This document shows, in pieces, positions 8,954 through 22,684 of a DNA stretch of 64,000 nt. The notes beneath the pieces are model-generated. The model did not search any database. It was not told the DNA's origin and saw nothing but the letters and a program-made list of their open reading frames with translations. This DNA is from Hydrogenophaga borbori (GTDB lineage Bacteria; Pseudomonadota; Gammaproteobacteria; Burkholderiales; Burkholderiaceae_C), in the NCBI RefSeq assembly GCF_003417535.1, contig NZ_QVLS01000011.1, positions 165,696-229,695 on the forward strand, in the 5' to 3' direction. The position numbers and the translations under genes are program-made. Every line of letters begins with the position of its first letter. The stretch's first letter is position 1.

Positions 8954-9085
8954 TCAGCTCTGCGGGGCGTACCCCAACTCGCGCAGCGCCTGCGAACAGC
9001 GGCAGGCGGTGGCGATCCAGGCGGCCCACAGGATGGCGGCGTCGCGCGACGGCAGCCGCAGGACGCAGAAGCCGCCGTCGAACAC
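8954..9085 (-). CDS. Possible 43-residue hypothetical protein
   Basis: A short frame from GTG at 9085 to TGA at 8954, just downstream of the histidine kinase at 9106 on the same strand. It has mixed composition with three Cys (ending 'ALRELGYAPQS'), unlike the Arg/Ala-rich shadow frames nearby, which hints at real coding. No clear ribosome site is visible and I recognise no family. It may instead be an untranslated kinase tail. Confidence 0.22.
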   Translation of the reverse strand: MFDGGFCVLRLPSRDAAILWAAWIATACRCSQALRELGYAPQS

Positions 9086-9105
9086 CGTCGTCTGGGGATA
9101 GGCGC

Positions 9106-11106
9106 TCAGGGCAGTTCCAGGTCCGTCGACGGCGCGTGCAGCTCCACGAAGAAGGTGCAGCCCTGGCCCGGCGCGGTTTCGCACCACAGCCGGCCTTCGT
9201 GCCGCAGCACGATGCGCTGCGCCAACGCCAGGCCCATGCCGATGCCTTCGTAGTCCATGGAGTGGTGCTGGCGCTGGAACATCACGAACAGCGACTTGGC
9301 TTTGGCCAGGTCGAAGCCCACGCCGTTGTCGCGCACGAACAGGGTGTGCAGCCCGCCCACCGCCGGCAGCTGGCCGACCTCGACGCGCGCCCGGGCCACG
9401 CGGCGCGTGAACTTGGCGGCGTTGTCCAGCAGCTGGCCGAATACCTCGGCCAGCAGGATGGCGTCGCCCCCCACCACGGGCAGCTGGGGGTCGACCACCC
9501 AGTCGATCTCGCGCGGCGCGTTCTCGGCGCGCAGCCGGCCCACGATGCCCAGGATCAGCGGCGTGAGCGAGACCGGCGAGGGGTCGATGCTCAGGCGGCC
9601 CAACCGCGCGTATTCCAGCAGGCCGTCGATCATCTGGCCCATGCGCTTGGCGGCGGTGCCGATGGCGGTCTGGAACTGCAGCAGCTCGTGGTGCTGCGCC
9701 GGGTCCAGGCCCTCTTGCGTGAGCGTGACGTACTGGCCGATGTGGCGCAGCGGCGCGCGCAGGTCGTGCGCCACGGTGTAGGAGAAGGCGTCGAGGTCGC
9801 GGTTGGCGGCGTCCAGCTGCTGGGTGCGCTCGGTCACGCGGTGCTGCAGCTCCTCGTTCAGCCGCGCCATCACGTCGGCCAGGCGCTTGGATTCGCTGAG
9901 GTCGTGCGTGATGACCGACAGGCCTTGCAGCCGGCCCTGCGGGTCGCGCAGCGCGGTCAGCGTGGCGTGCGACCAGAAGCGCGTGCCGTCCTGGCGCTGG
10001 CTCCACCCCTCGTGTTCGGCGTGGCCTTCCTCCAGACAGACGTCCAGCATCACCTGCACGTCCAGGCCCGCGAGTTCCTTGTCCTGCGGCTCGAACAGCG
10101 CGTCCAGGGAGCGGCCCAGGATCTGGCCGCGCTCGAAGCCATGCAGGCGCTGGGCGCTCTCGGTCCAATCGGCCACGCCCCCGTCGGGGTCGAGGAAGAA
10201 GATGGCGTGGTCGCGGATGGCGTGCGACATCAGGCGAAAGCGCTGCTCGCTGGCGTAGAGCTCGGCGCTGCGCTGGGCCACCCGTTCCTCGAGGTCCAGG
10301 TTGGCGTTGAAGACGAAGTCCTCGGTGCGGCGGCGCTCGGTGATGTCGATGAGCTCGATGAAGAAGCCGTGCGCCACGCCGTCGTGGCTGTCGGGCAGGT
10401 AGTGCACCTCGTAGTAGCGCGGCGTGCCGTCGGCGTCGGGGCGTTCGGCCTCGTGGCTCAGCGACTCGCCGTTGAGCGCCTTGGCCACGCGCGGCAGCAC
10501 GTCGGGCAGCACCTCCGGCGACAGCACGCGGCTGAGGTCGATGCCGATGACCTCGTCGGCGGTGAGTCCGTAGCCAGCCGCGTAGGCGGCGTTGCAGAAG
10601 CGGCAGACCAGGTCCTTGTCGTAGTAGGCCAGGCGCGAGGGCGTGCGGTCGGTGATGGCCTGCAACAGGCGCAGCCGCGCGACGATCTGGCGCTCGATGC
10701 GATCGCGGCCGGTGACCTCGACCACGGCGGTGTGCGAGCGCAGGAAGCGCCCGCTGGCGTCGCGCACCGCGAGCGAGACCAGCTCCACGGAGAAAAAGGC
10801 GCCGTCCTTGCCGAACAGGCGCAGGGTGAGCGGGAGCGCGCGGCCCTGGGCGCGCAGCTCGTGCAGGTGGTCGCGCAGCTGTTGCAGGTCGGCCTCGTCG
10901 CGCAGGCGGGCGAGCGTGGGAAAGTCCAGGTCGCCGCCGCTGGCCAGCCGGTCCACGTCGGCGCGGTCGTGGCCCAGCCAGTCGAGCAGGGTGTCGTTGA
11001 TGGCCTGCACGCGCAGGCCGGTGTCCAGCGCGAGCAGGCCGCAGGGGGCGTTGTCCCACAAGGCATGGCCTTCGGCAATCGCCCGTTCGCTGCTCGTGTG
11101 TTCCAT
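9106..11106 (-). CDS. Cytoplasmic multi-PAS sensor histidine kinase
   Basis: A 666-residue kinase with no transmembrane segment. Order: PAS (about 15-125, 'LWDNAPCGLLALDTGLR'), PAS (about 145-270), PAS/PAC (about 300-420), a coiled linker, then a phytochrome-type HisKA with 'SYTVAHDLRAPLRH' (phospho-His447) and an HATPase domain ('LLDNAAKFT', 'RDNGVGFD', 'GIGMGLALAQRIV'). I chose the ATG at 11106 because GGGAGG lies upstream at workable spacing. No response regulator is adjacent on this strand; it is divergent from the NarL-type kinase at 11403 and could feed the same or a distant regulator. Confidence 0.88.
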   Translation of the reverse strand: MEHTSSERAIAEGHALWDNAPCGLLALDTGLRVQAINDTLLDWLGHDRADVDRLASGGDLDFPTLARLRDEADLQQLRDHLHELRAQGRALPLTLRLFGKDGAFFSVELVSLAVRDASGRFLRSHTAVVEVTGRDRIERQIVARLRLLQAITDRTPSRLAYYDKDLVCRFCNAAYAAGYGLTADEVIGIDLSRVLSPEVLPDVLPRVAKALNGESLSHEAERPDADGTPRYYEVHYLPDSHDGVAHGFFIELIDITERRRTEDFVFNANLDLEERVAQRSAELYASEQRFRLMSHAIRDHAIFFLDPDGGVADWTESAQRLHGFERGQILGRSLDALFEPQDKELAGLDVQVMLDVCLEEGHAEHEGWSQRQDGTRFWSHATLTALRDPQGRLQGLSVITHDLSESKRLADVMARLNEELQHRVTERTQQLDAANRDLDAFSYTVAHDLRAPLRHIGQYVTLTQEGLDPAQHHELLQFQTAIGTAAKRMGQMIDGLLEYARLGRLSIDPSPVSLTPLILGIVGRLRAENAPREIDWVVDPQLPVVGGDAILLAEVFGQLLDNAAKFTRRVARARVEVGQLPAVGGLHTLFVRDNGVGFDLAKAKSLFVMFQRQHHSMDYEGIGMGLALAQRIVLRHEGRLWCETAPGQGCTFFVELHAPSTDLELP

Positions 11107-11402
11107 GTTGGTGTGGCCTCCCACCCGTCGTGTGCGGGTCTTGCAGGGGGTGTCCCCCGGAGCGGGCACTCTAGCCGCCGATGGCGTGCTATGCAAATGG
11201 GGGCTGGGGCCGCCGGTTCCGGGGTCGGTCTGGCCGGTTGCGCGCTCAGGGCACGCGCGGTAGCCGCCTTGTCCGGGCGATGCCGCCCACGGGAGATGTA
11301 TTCCCCCTGTGCAGAGGGGCTTATGTAACGTAGAGTTGCCGGACGCCCGATAGAACGACCGTCAGGGAGGCTGGCGGAGCGGGCCAGGAGGACGCCCCCG
11401 GC

Positions 11403-13994
11403 ATGGCGGGAGACCGCAAGCGCTCGGTACAACTCTGGTTGCCACTGCTGCCGGCAGCGGTGGCATTGGTGCTGCTCGCGCTCATGGTGTGGTCGGTGGA
11501 GCGGGTGGTGGGCGACGAGCTCGAACTGCGCGCCCAGCAGCGGGTGGAGCAGACCGCCGCCATCTATGCCGACCGGCTCTCGCGCGTGCTCGCGCGCCAC
11601 GCCGCCGAACTCGACCTGCTCACGCTGACGCCGCGCCAGCAGGTATCGCCCCAAGGCTGGCGCCTGCAGATGGACCGCCTGCGCCAGCGCAACCGGGGAT
11701 ACGTGTGGATCGGCGCCACGGACAGCGAAGGCCTGGTGCTCGTCGCCAGCGATGGCTTGCTCGAGGGCGTGTCGATCGCTCAGCGACCGGTGTACCTCAA
11801 GGGCCGTGAAGGCACCTGGTTCGGCAGCCTGCACGCGCCGGTGGCGCTGCGCGAGCCCCTGGCGGCGCTCCAGCGGGCGGTGCCCACCGAGCTCGCCGAC
11901 CTCGCCATGCCCTATCACGGCGCCGACGGCCAACCCGCCGGCGTGCTGGCCGCCCACCTCGACGCCACCTTTTACGACGCGCTGCGCCAGGACGTCCTGG
12001 GCCCGGCGGACGCCCGGCGCGGCCTGCAGCTGGAGCTGGCCGACCAGGACGGCCGGCGCCTGCTCGGCCAGCGCGCGCGGCTGTCGGCCACGCAGTGGCT
12101 GGACCTGCTGGGCACGCCCGTGGGTACGCCGCGGGTCTTCGAGGACGAGGCGGGCGAGGCCATCCTGCTGGTGCGCCACGGCGTCGACCGCGCCACCCTG
12201 CCGGTGAAGACCGACTGGCAGGTGGTGGCCTGGCAGCCGCTGGGCCTGGCGCTGGCGCCCGTGCGCGAGCTGGAGCGCTACGTGCTGGTCTGGGGCGGCG
12301 GCACGGTGCTGCTGGTCAGCCTGGGCGGCTTCTGGCTGTCGCGCCGGCTCGCGCGGCCGTTCAACCAGATGCTGGACGTGGTGGCCGAGCGCCTGGGCCC
12401 GCAGTCGGACGCCGCGCCCGGCACGGTGCTGCGCGTCATCGCCGAGCAGATGCGCCGCCTGCCCGCGCAGGGGGGCGGCGGCTCGCGCAGCGAGCAGACC
12501 CTGACGCAGGTGCTGCACGACGCCAGCCGCCTGCAGGCCGTGCTGCAGCACCTGCCCGCGCCCATGTACCTGGTGGACATGGACTTTCGCGTGCTGTTCT
12601 GGAACGACGCGGCCGAGCGCATGTTCGGCTGGAGCGCGGCCGAAACCGAGGGCCGCCACGTCGACGAGATCTTCCGCGACAAGGATCCGGCCAACAGCGC
12701 ACGCCACGCCATCCGCCCGCAGATGATCGCCGGCCAGGGGCCCTGGACCTTCGAGACCCATCTGCTGCGCCGCGATGGCAGCGACATCTGGGGCGAGTGG
12801 CGGCTCACCAAGGTGTTCGGCGCCGACGGCGAACCCATCGGCCTGCTGGCCCAGGTGCGTGACCTGACGGCCGAGCGCCTGAGCGAGATGCGCCTGCGCG
12901 AGCAGGGCGAGGTGCTGGGCGCCATCATCAACGCCGCCAGCGATGCCGTCATCAGCGTGGACATGGTCGGGCGCATCACCATGTTCAATCCGGCGGCCGA
13001 GCGCATTTTCGGCCGCGAGGCGCTGGCCATGATCGGCCAGCCGCTGGACACGCTGCTGCCGCCCGAGCACCGGGGCGAGCACCTGGCCCTGATGCAGCGC
13101 TTCGGCAACTCGCGGGTGACCACGCGGCCCATGGGCTTTGGCCGCGTCAAGGGCCTGCGCGCGGACGGCGCCGAACTCGAACTCGAGGCCTCGATCTCGC
13201 ACGCCGTGGTGCGTGGTCACAAGCTGCTCACCGCCATCCTGCGCGACGTGACCGAGCGCGTGCGCGCCGAACAGGCGCTGGCGCGCTACCAGCTCGAACT
13301 CTCCGAGCTCACGCACCGCCTGCTGAACCAGGAGCAGGTCACCACGCGCGAGCTGGCCCAGACCCTGCACGACCAGCTCGGCCAGACCCTGGGCGCGATC
13401 CGCCTGTCCTTCGACTCGCTCGTGCAGATGGCCCGCGAGCTGCTGCCGCCGCGCGCGCAGGAGCGCTCGGACACGGTGGGCCGGCAGATCGACCACGCCA
13501 TCGCCGAGGTGCGCCAGGCCCTGGTGCGGCTGCGCCCGCCCATGCTGGAAGACATGGGCCTGACGGCCGCGCTGGACAACGACATCCGCCAGCGCGCGGC
13601 CGAGGCAGAGGGGGTGGCGATGCACCTGCAGACCGTGGGCGACGTGGTCGCGCAGCGCTGGCCCGACGACGTGGAGTACGCCGCCTTCATGGTGGCGCGC
13701 GAGGCGGTGGCCAACGCGCTGCTGCACGCGAAGGCCAGCCGCATCGTGGTGCGCCTCGAGGGCGACGCCACCCACCTGCGGCTGGACGTCGTCGACGACG
13801 GCGTGGGCCTGCCCGAGGAACTGGCCTTCGGGCGGCCCGGTCACCTGGGCATGGTCGGCATGCGCGAGCGCGCGCTGGCCATCGGCGCGCGGCTCGGCGC
13901 CCGCGCGCGCAGCGGGCGCGGCACGCGGATCACCCTGATCTGGACGGCCCGTCCCGGCAGCGTCTTCGGCGAACTGCCGGACGCCGAGAACTGA
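11403..13994 (+). CDS. Membrane NarX/DegS-type sensor histidine kinase with PAS domains
   Basis: An 863-residue membrane kinase. A first transmembrane helix (about 11-34), a periplasmic Cache-like sensor region (35-290), a second helix (about 293-313), a PAS domain (377-490, 'MYLVDMDFRVLFWNDAAERM'), another PAS (505-620), a HisKA_3 dimerisation helix with 'TLHDQLGQTLGA' (His656), and an HATPase ending in 'GMVGMRERA'. This C-terminal pairing is diagnostic for kinases of NarL/LuxR-type regulators, and such a regulator starts 39 bp downstream. The ATG at 11403 follows AGGAGG. The periplasmic ligand is unknown. Confidence 0.9.
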   Translation: MAGDRKRSVQLWLPLLPAAVALVLLALMVWSVERVVGDELELRAQQRVEQTAAIYADRLSRVLARHAAELDLLTLTPRQQVSPQGWRLQMDRLRQRNRGYVWIGATDSEGLVLVASDGLLEGVSIAQRPVYLKGREGTWFGSLHAPVALREPLAALQRAVPTELADLAMPYHGADGQPAGVLAAHLDATFYDALRQDVLGPADARRGLQLELADQDGRRLLGQRARLSATQWLDLLGTPVGTPRVFEDEAGEAILLVRHGVDRATLPVKTDWQVVAWQPLGLALAPVRELERYVLVWGGGTVLLVSLGGFWLSRRLARPFNQMLDVVAERLGPQSDAAPGTVLRVIAEQMRRLPAQGGGGSRSEQTLTQVLHDASRLQAVLQHLPAPMYLVDMDFRVLFWNDAAERMFGWSAAETEGRHVDEIFRDKDPANSARHAIRPQMIAGQGPWTFETHLLRRDGSDIWGEWRLTKVFGADGEPIGLLAQVRDLTAERLSEMRLREQGEVLGAIINAASDAVISVDMVGRITMFNPAAERIFGREALAMIGQPLDTLLPPEHRGEHLALMQRFGNSRVTTRPMGFGRVKGLRADGAELELEASISHAVVRGHKLLTAILRDVTERVRAEQALARYQLELSELTHRLLNQEQVTTRELAQTLHDQLGQTLGAIRLSFDSLVQMARELLPPRAQERSDTVGRQIDHAIAEVRQALVRLRPPMLEDMGLTAALDNDIRQRAAEAEGVAMHLQTVGDVVAQRWPDDVEYAAFMVAREAVANALLHAKASRIVVRLEGDATHLRLDVVDDGVGLPEELAFGRPGHLGMVGMRERALAIGARLGARARSGRGTRITLIWTARPGSVFGELPDAEN

Positions 13995-14033
13995 TTCGAG
14001 CCACGGCCGACACGACCACAACGGAGAACCCCC

Positions 14034-14675
14034 ATGAGCGACATCTACCTGGTTGACGACCACGCCATGCTGCGTGACGGCCTGAAGGCCGTGCTGGAGG
14101 ACGCCGGCCACCGCGTGGTGGGCGAGTCCGCCGACCCGACGGCGGCCCTGGCCGAGATCGTGCGCCTGGTGCCGTCGGTGGTGCTGCTGGACCTGCACCT
14201 CGGCCTGCGCTCGGGCTTCGAGCTGCTAGAGCAGCTGGTGCAACGCAAGGCAACGTCGCGCGTGGTCATGCTCACCATGTCGGCCCAGCCGCGCCACGTG
14301 GCCGAGGCCATGCGCCTCGGCGCCTTCGGCTACGTGCTCAAGGGCTCGCCCGCTCGCGAGGTGCTGGAGGCGGTGGAGGCCGTGGCCGCCGGCCGCAAGC
14401 ACCTGGGTGGGCCGGTGGCACAGCTGGCCGTGGAGGGGCTCACGCAGGTCGAGGACAACAACCCCCTGGCCGCGCTGTCGGTGCGCGAACGCCAGGTGAT
14501 CCAGCTGGTGGTGCAGGGCCACACCAGCGCGGCCATCGGCGAGCAGTTGCACCTGTCGCCCAAGACGGTGGAGAGCTACCGCAGCCGGCTCATGGCCAAG
14601 CTCGGCGTGAGCGACCTGCCCGCGCTGGTGCGGCTGGCGATCCGGGAAGGCCTGATCAGCGCCGACGACCTCTGA
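14034..14675 (+). CDS. NarL/LuxR-family response regulator
   Basis: A 213-residue regulator: receiver domain 1-120 with acidic pair 'VDDH', phospho-acceptor Asp53 in 'VVLLDLHLG', and the Lys in 'YVLKGSP'; then a C-terminal LuxR-type helix-turn-helix (about 145-205, 'LSVRERQVIQLVVQGHTSAA' and 'LSPKTVESYRSRLMAKLGV'). It is 39 bp downstream of the HisKA_3 kinase with GGAGA upstream and is certainly its partner by architecture. Target genes are not evident from the window; the chemoreceptor and hybrid kinase downstream are candidates. Confidence 0.92.
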   Translation: MSDIYLVDDHAMLRDGLKAVLEDAGHRVVGESADPTAALAEIVRLVPSVVLLDLHLGLRSGFELLEQLVQRKATSRVVMLTMSAQPRHVAEAMRLGAFGYVLKGSPAREVLEAVEAVAAGRKHLGGPVAQLAVEGLTQVEDNNPLAALSVRERQVIQLVVQGHTSAAIGEQLHLSPKTVESYRSRLMAKLGVSDLPALVRLAIREGLISADDL

Positions 14676-14750
14676 TACGGGGTTCCCCGCTGCCCGCGCG
14701 TCCAGATTTCCCCGCAGCGCCGCCGCGGCCGCGCGCGCACCATCCTTGCC

Positions 14751-15197
14751 ATGGACCTGGATATCGACATGGCACCCACCCTTCCCCCCGGCCTCGGGCA
14801 CAGCAGCCTGCAGGTGCTGGTGCTTTGCCCGCGCGGCCAGGCGCTGCAGGACGTGCGCGAGCAGGTCGCCCGCTGGCCGGTGCCCGGGCAGGTGCGCTGG
14901 ACCAGCGACCCGGTGGAGGCGCTGCGCCTGGCGCTGGCGCAGCCGCCGGCGCTGGCGATCGTTGACGCGCGCCTGGACCGTGCGGGCGGCCGCGCCCTGG
15001 TGGGTCAGCTGGCGCGCTGGCGCGCGGACCTGGAGGTGTTCATCTTCGACGACCCGCCGGCCGAAGGCCTGCGTGGCCAGGGCAGCCTGTGGCACTGGTC
15101 GGAGTTGCCGCGCGTGCTGCGCTGGTGGGCGCGCCGCCACCTGCCGCCCCAGGCCCTGCCCGACAGCCAGCCCATGCCGCTGGCGCGCGCCGCCTGA
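14751..15197 (+). CDS. Small pseudo-receiver-like protein
   Basis: A 148-residue protein I do not recognise as a named family. Its layout resembles a CheY-like receiver: a first strand '[10 protein letters not shown]', a region '[20 protein letters not shown]' with an Asp where the phospho-acceptor would be, then 'FIFDDPP' and a basic C-terminal helix. The acidic pair that holds Mg2+ in true receivers is replaced by Cys-Pro-Arg, so it should not phosphorylate normally. It lies between a response regulator and a chemoreceptor on the same strand. ATG at 14751 or the in-frame ATG at 14769 could start it. Confidence 0.55.
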   Translation: MDLDIDMAPTLPPGLGHSSLQVLVLCPRGQALQDVREQVARWPVPGQVRWTSDPVEALRLALAQPPALAIVDARLDRAGGRALVGQLARWRADLEVFIFDDPPAEGLRGQGSLWHWSELPRVLRWWARRHLPPQALPDSQPMPLARAA

Positions 15198-15289
15198 ACC
15201 CAGGCGCCCGACCGTCGGAATCAGGGTTTCCTGGCACAAGTCCCCCGTTCTCCCGCCGAAAGCCTGGGAATCCCCCTCTGGAGATCGCC

Positions 15290-16833
15290 ATGCGCAACAA
15301 CGGACCCGTCACGCAGCGTGAGTACCTGATGCAGGAAGGCCAGACCCTGGTCTCCACCACCGACCTCAAGAGCCGCATCGTTTACTGCAACCCCTCGTTC
15401 GTCGAGGTGAGCGGCTATGAGCGCGAGGAACTGCTCGGCCAGCCGCACAACATGATCCGCCACCCCGACATGCCGCAGGAGGCCTTCCGCGACATGTGGG
15501 CCACGATGCAGGGTGGCCACCCCTGGTCGGGCCTGGTGAAGAACCGCCGCAAGAACGGCGACCACTACTGGGTGCTGGCCAACGTGACACCGGTGATCGA
15601 CGCCGGGCGCATCACGGGCTACATGTCGGTGCGCACCAAGCCCACGCGCGAACAGGTGCAGGCGGCCGAGGCGCTGTACGCCCGCATGCGCGAGGAGGCG
15701 GCGGCCGGCCGCGCGGTGCACGTGCTGTCGGCCGGCGAAGTGCGGCGCCGCGCGCCGCTGGCGCGCCTGGGCCGTGCGGCGGGCTGGGTGTTCGCGCAGC
15801 GCACCCTGCTGTCGCTGCTGGCCATGGGGGCGGCCGGCGCGCTGCTGGGCGCCTACCTGCCCAGCCACGCCGCCGCCATCGGGCTGACCAGCGTGGCCGC
15901 GCTGCTGGCGGGTGTCTGGCTGCAGCGCCGGGGCGACCGGCCGCTGGGCCGCATCCTGCAGTCGGCCAACCGGCTCGCCGCCGGCGACCTGGCCACGCGC
16001 AGCACCGACGCCGCCAACGGCCTGATCGGGCGCATCCACCGGGGCCTGTCGCAGCTCAACGTGAACCTGCAGGCCGTGGTGAGCGACGTGCGCACCCAGG
16101 TCGAGGGCATGCACCACGCCACGCGCGAAATCAGCGCGGGCAGCGCCGACCTGAGCGCGCGCACCGAGGCCCAGGCCGGCAACCTGCAGCAAACCGCGGC
16201 CTCGCTGGAGCAGATAACCGCCACCATCCGGGCCAACGCCGAGTCCTCGGGCCGCGCGGCCGAGCTCGCGCGCCAGGCGCGCGGCCAGGCCGAGCGCAGC
16301 GGCGAAGCCATCGAATCGGTGGCGCGGCGCATGGCCGACATCCAGGCCGCCAGCGAGCGCATCACCGAGATCGTCGGCGTGATCGACGGCATTTCCTTCC
16401 AGACCAACCTGCTCGCGCTCAACGCGGCGGTGGAGGCAGCGCGCGCCGGCGAGCACGGCCGCGGCTTCGCCGTGGTGGCCGGCGAGGTGCGCTCGCTGGC
16501 GGCGCGCGCGCGCGATTCGGCCAAGGAAATCAAGGCGCTGATCCAGGCCTCGCAGGAACAGGTGGCGGCCGGCGCCCGCCTGGTGGGCGAGACGCGGGCC
16601 ACCGTGCAGGAGAGCGCCGGCAGCATCGGCCGCGTGAGCGAACTGGTGGCCGAGATCAGCGCCGGCTCGAACGAACAATCCCAAGGCGTGGCGCAGGTCA
16701 ATGCGGCCGTGGCCCAGCTCGACAGCCTGACGCAGCAGAATGCGGCCATGGTCGAACAACTTTCCGCGTCGGCCGCCTCGCTGGCGGCACAGGCCGGCAC
16801 CGTCACGGAGACGGTGCGCGTCTTCAAGCTCTG

Positions 16834-16834
<1 letters not shown>
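15290..16834 (+). CDS. Aer-like PAS methyl-accepting chemotaxis protein
   Basis: A 514-residue chemoreceptor. N-terminal PAS (about 20-115) with '[20 protein letters not shown]' and '[11 protein letters not shown]', the Aer signature associated with FAD-based redox sensing in that family; a hydrophobic hairpin (about 165-205, '[19 protein letters not shown]'), a HAMP-like segment, and a long coiled signalling domain whose tip reads '[20 protein letters not shown]' followed by '[15 protein letters not shown]'. There is no periplasmic loop, as expected for an intracellular redox or energy sensor. It shares one base with the start of the hybrid kinase (TGATG at 16832-16836). Confidence 0.92.
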
Positions 16835-20541
<3,707 letters not shown>

Positions 20542-20559
20542 GGGGCCCGGCCGGCGCGC

Positions 20560-22581
20560 TCAGCCGGGCGTGCAGGGCTGGCGCAGGCGCTGCACCAGCC
20601 GGTCGATCGCCGCCAGCAGGTCTTCGCCGGTGTTGGGCTTGTCGATCAGCTCGGTGATGCCGGCGGCCGCGGCCTCGCGGCGCAGCTCGGTGCTGAGGTA
20701 GCCCGAGGTGATGGCCATCGCCGCGCCGGGCTGGTGCGCGCGCAGCGCGCGCACCAGCTCCACGCCGTTCATGCCGGGCATGGAGTGGTCCAGGATCGCC
20801 AGCTCGTAGTCCACCTCGCCGCTGCGCACCGCGCGCAGGGCCTCGATCGGACTGGTGAAGACGCGCGGCTCGTGCCCCGCGCGGCGCAGCAGGCGTTGCA
20901 TGAGGTCGGCGATGAGCTCGTCGTCGTCGACATACAGGATGCGCGCGCCGCGCACGGCCGGTGTCGTGCGGCGGTCCTCGGGCGCCGCCGCCGGTTCGCC
21001 GCCGTCCACGGGCGCGGCCACCGCGCGGAAGTACAGGTCGAAGCGTGTGCCCTCGCCCGGGCGGCTGCGCACCTGCACCACGGCCTGGTGGTCGCGCAGG
21101 ATGCCGTGCACCACCGCCAGGCCCAGGCCCGTGCCTTCGCCCGGCGGCTTGGTGGTGAAGAAGGGCTCGAACAGGTGGGCCAGGGTGGCCTCGTCCATGC
21201 CCATGCCGTTGTCGCGCACGCTCAGGTGCACGCCGAGCGCGGGCCAGTCCTGCGTGGGGCCCTGCGCCAGCACACCGGCCACCGGCAGAGGCGGCGGGCC
21301 GGCGTGCGGCCGCAGCTCGATCTCCAGCCGCCCGCGCGAGCGCTCGGGCATGGCCTGCCAGGCGTTGGTGCAGAGGTTGAGCAGCACCTGCTGCAGTTGC
21401 GTCGGGTCGGCCAGCACCGGGGGGGTGTCGGGGTCGCAGCGCACGCTCAGCTCCACGCCCTTGGGGATGGTGGCGCGCAGCAGGCGCACCGATTCGTCCA
21501 CCACCGCTTGCAGCGGCATCACGCGCCGCTGCAAGGCCTGGCGGCGGCTGAAGGCCAGGATGCGGCGTACCAGGTCCTTGGCGCGCGCGCCGGCCTTGAG
21601 GATTTCGCCCACGCTTTCGGCCACGGCGGGCGCTTCGCGGGCGTCGTCCAGCGCCAGGCGCGCGTTGCCCAGGATGGCCGCGAGGATGTTGTTGAAGTCG
21701 TGCGCCACGCCACCGGCCAGCGTGCCCAGCGCCTCCAGCTTCTGCGACTCGCGCAGCTGGGCCTCCAGCGCCAGGCGCTGGTCCTCGGCCCGGCGGCGCT
21801 CGGTGAGGTCGAAGTCGATGCAGAAGATCTCGACGCCGCGCTCGGGGTGCTCGGTGATGATCTCGCTGCACTGCACCTCCACCGGGGAGCCGTCCTGGCG
21901 CAGCAGCCAGTGCACGCCGGTGTTGAGCGTGGCGCGCCCATCCAGCGTGCGCTGGTGGTTGCGGTCGAAGCTGCCGCGCAGCGCGGGCGGGATCACCAGC
22001 TCCAGCATGCTGCGGCCGATGGCCTCGTCGGCGCGGTAGCCGTAGACGTGCTCGGAGCCCTTGTTCCAGTAGCGCACGATCATGTCGGGCCCGTAGGCCT
22101 GCACGGCGATGTTGGGGATGCTGTCGAAGATGCGGCGGAAACGGTCGTCGCTGGCCAGGTCGAGCGAGCGCGCCCGCACGCTGTCGGTCACGTCGCTCAC
22201 CAGCACGGTCCAGTGCACGCGGCCGTCGGGCTGGGGACGCGGCTTGCCCATGCCGCGCAGCCACTTGTGGTGGCCCCGCGCGTCGACGATGCGCCACTCG
22301 TGCGCCCAGGGCGTGCCGCGCCGCGTGGCCTCGCGAAAGCCGCCGCGCAGCAGGCGGCGCTGCTCGCGCGGCGCCATGAGCCAGATCACCGCCTCGTGGG
22401 CCAGGATGGTGGCGGCGTCCACGCCCCAGAGTTCGGTGCAGCCCTCGCTGATGTACACCAGCGATCCCTGGCCCCGGGCGTCAAAGTCGTAGCGCAGCAG
22501 CGCGCCCTGCACGAGCAGGGCGAACGCGTCGAGTTGCGCGAACTCGTCTGGAGTCTCCTGGGAACCGGAACTGAGGTTCAA
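20560..22581 (-). CDS. PAS sensor histidine kinase with C-terminal receiver
   Basis: A 673-residue soluble hybrid kinase. Two PAS domains (about 20-135 and 150-265), HisKA with '[19 protein letters not shown]' (His294), the NtrB/FixL-like 'DFNN' subgroup, HATPase (about 390-520, '[11 protein letters not shown]', '[11 protein letters not shown]', '[13 protein letters not shown]'), and a receiver (about 550-665) with Asp598 in '[14 protein letters not shown]' and Lys in 'LIDKP'. It is convergent with the CHASE kinase (18-bp gap). The DFNN kinases with an attached receiver often act as self-contained relay or decoy modules. Downstream partner unknown. Confidence 0.9.
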   Translation of the reverse strand: MNLSSGSQETPDEFAQLDAFALLVQGALLRYDFDARGQGSLVYISEGCTELWGVDAATILAHEAVIWLMAPREQRRLLRGGFREATRRGTPWAHEWRIVDARGHHKWLRGMGKPRPQPDGRVHWTVLVSDVTDSVRARSLDLASDDRFRRIFDSIPNIAVQAYGPDMIVRYWNKGSEHVYGYRADEAIGRSMLELVIPPALRGSFDRNHQRTLDGRATLNTGVHWLLRQDGSPVEVQCSEIITEHPERGVEIFCIDFDLTERRRAEDQRLALEAQLRESQKLEALGTLAGGVAHDFNNILAAILGNARLALDDAREAPAVAESVGEILKAGARAKDLVRRILAFSRRQALQRRVMPLQAVVDESVRLLRATIPKGVELSVRCDPDTPPVLADPTQLQQVLLNLCTNAWQAMPERSRGRLEIELRPHAGPPPLPVAGVLAQGPTQDWPALGVHLSVRDNGMGMDEATLAHLFEPFFTTKPPGEGTGLGLAVVHGILRDHQAVVQVRSRPGEGTRFDLYFRAVAAPVDGGEPAAAPEDRRTTPAVRGARILYVDDDELIADLMQRLLRRAGHEPRVFTSPIEALRAVRSGEVDYELAILDHSMPGMNGVELVRALRAHQPGAAMAITSGYLSTELRREAAAAGITELIDKPNTGEDLLAAIDRLVQRLRQPCTPG

Positions 22582-22684
22582 CCGTCTCTCCGCGCGGGCG
22601 TGAACACCGGGCTGTTGGGGAATGTACGACCAACAGCCTTTTCGGCGCGACCGCGCCGGTCTTGAGCCGACCGACAGGGTCGCG

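Noticed and set aside
10458..14198. A 1246-codon minus-strand open frame over the NarX-type kinase.
   Set aside because: Low-complexity shadow of the sense gene. No ribosome site or motif, and the kinase reading has full domain order.
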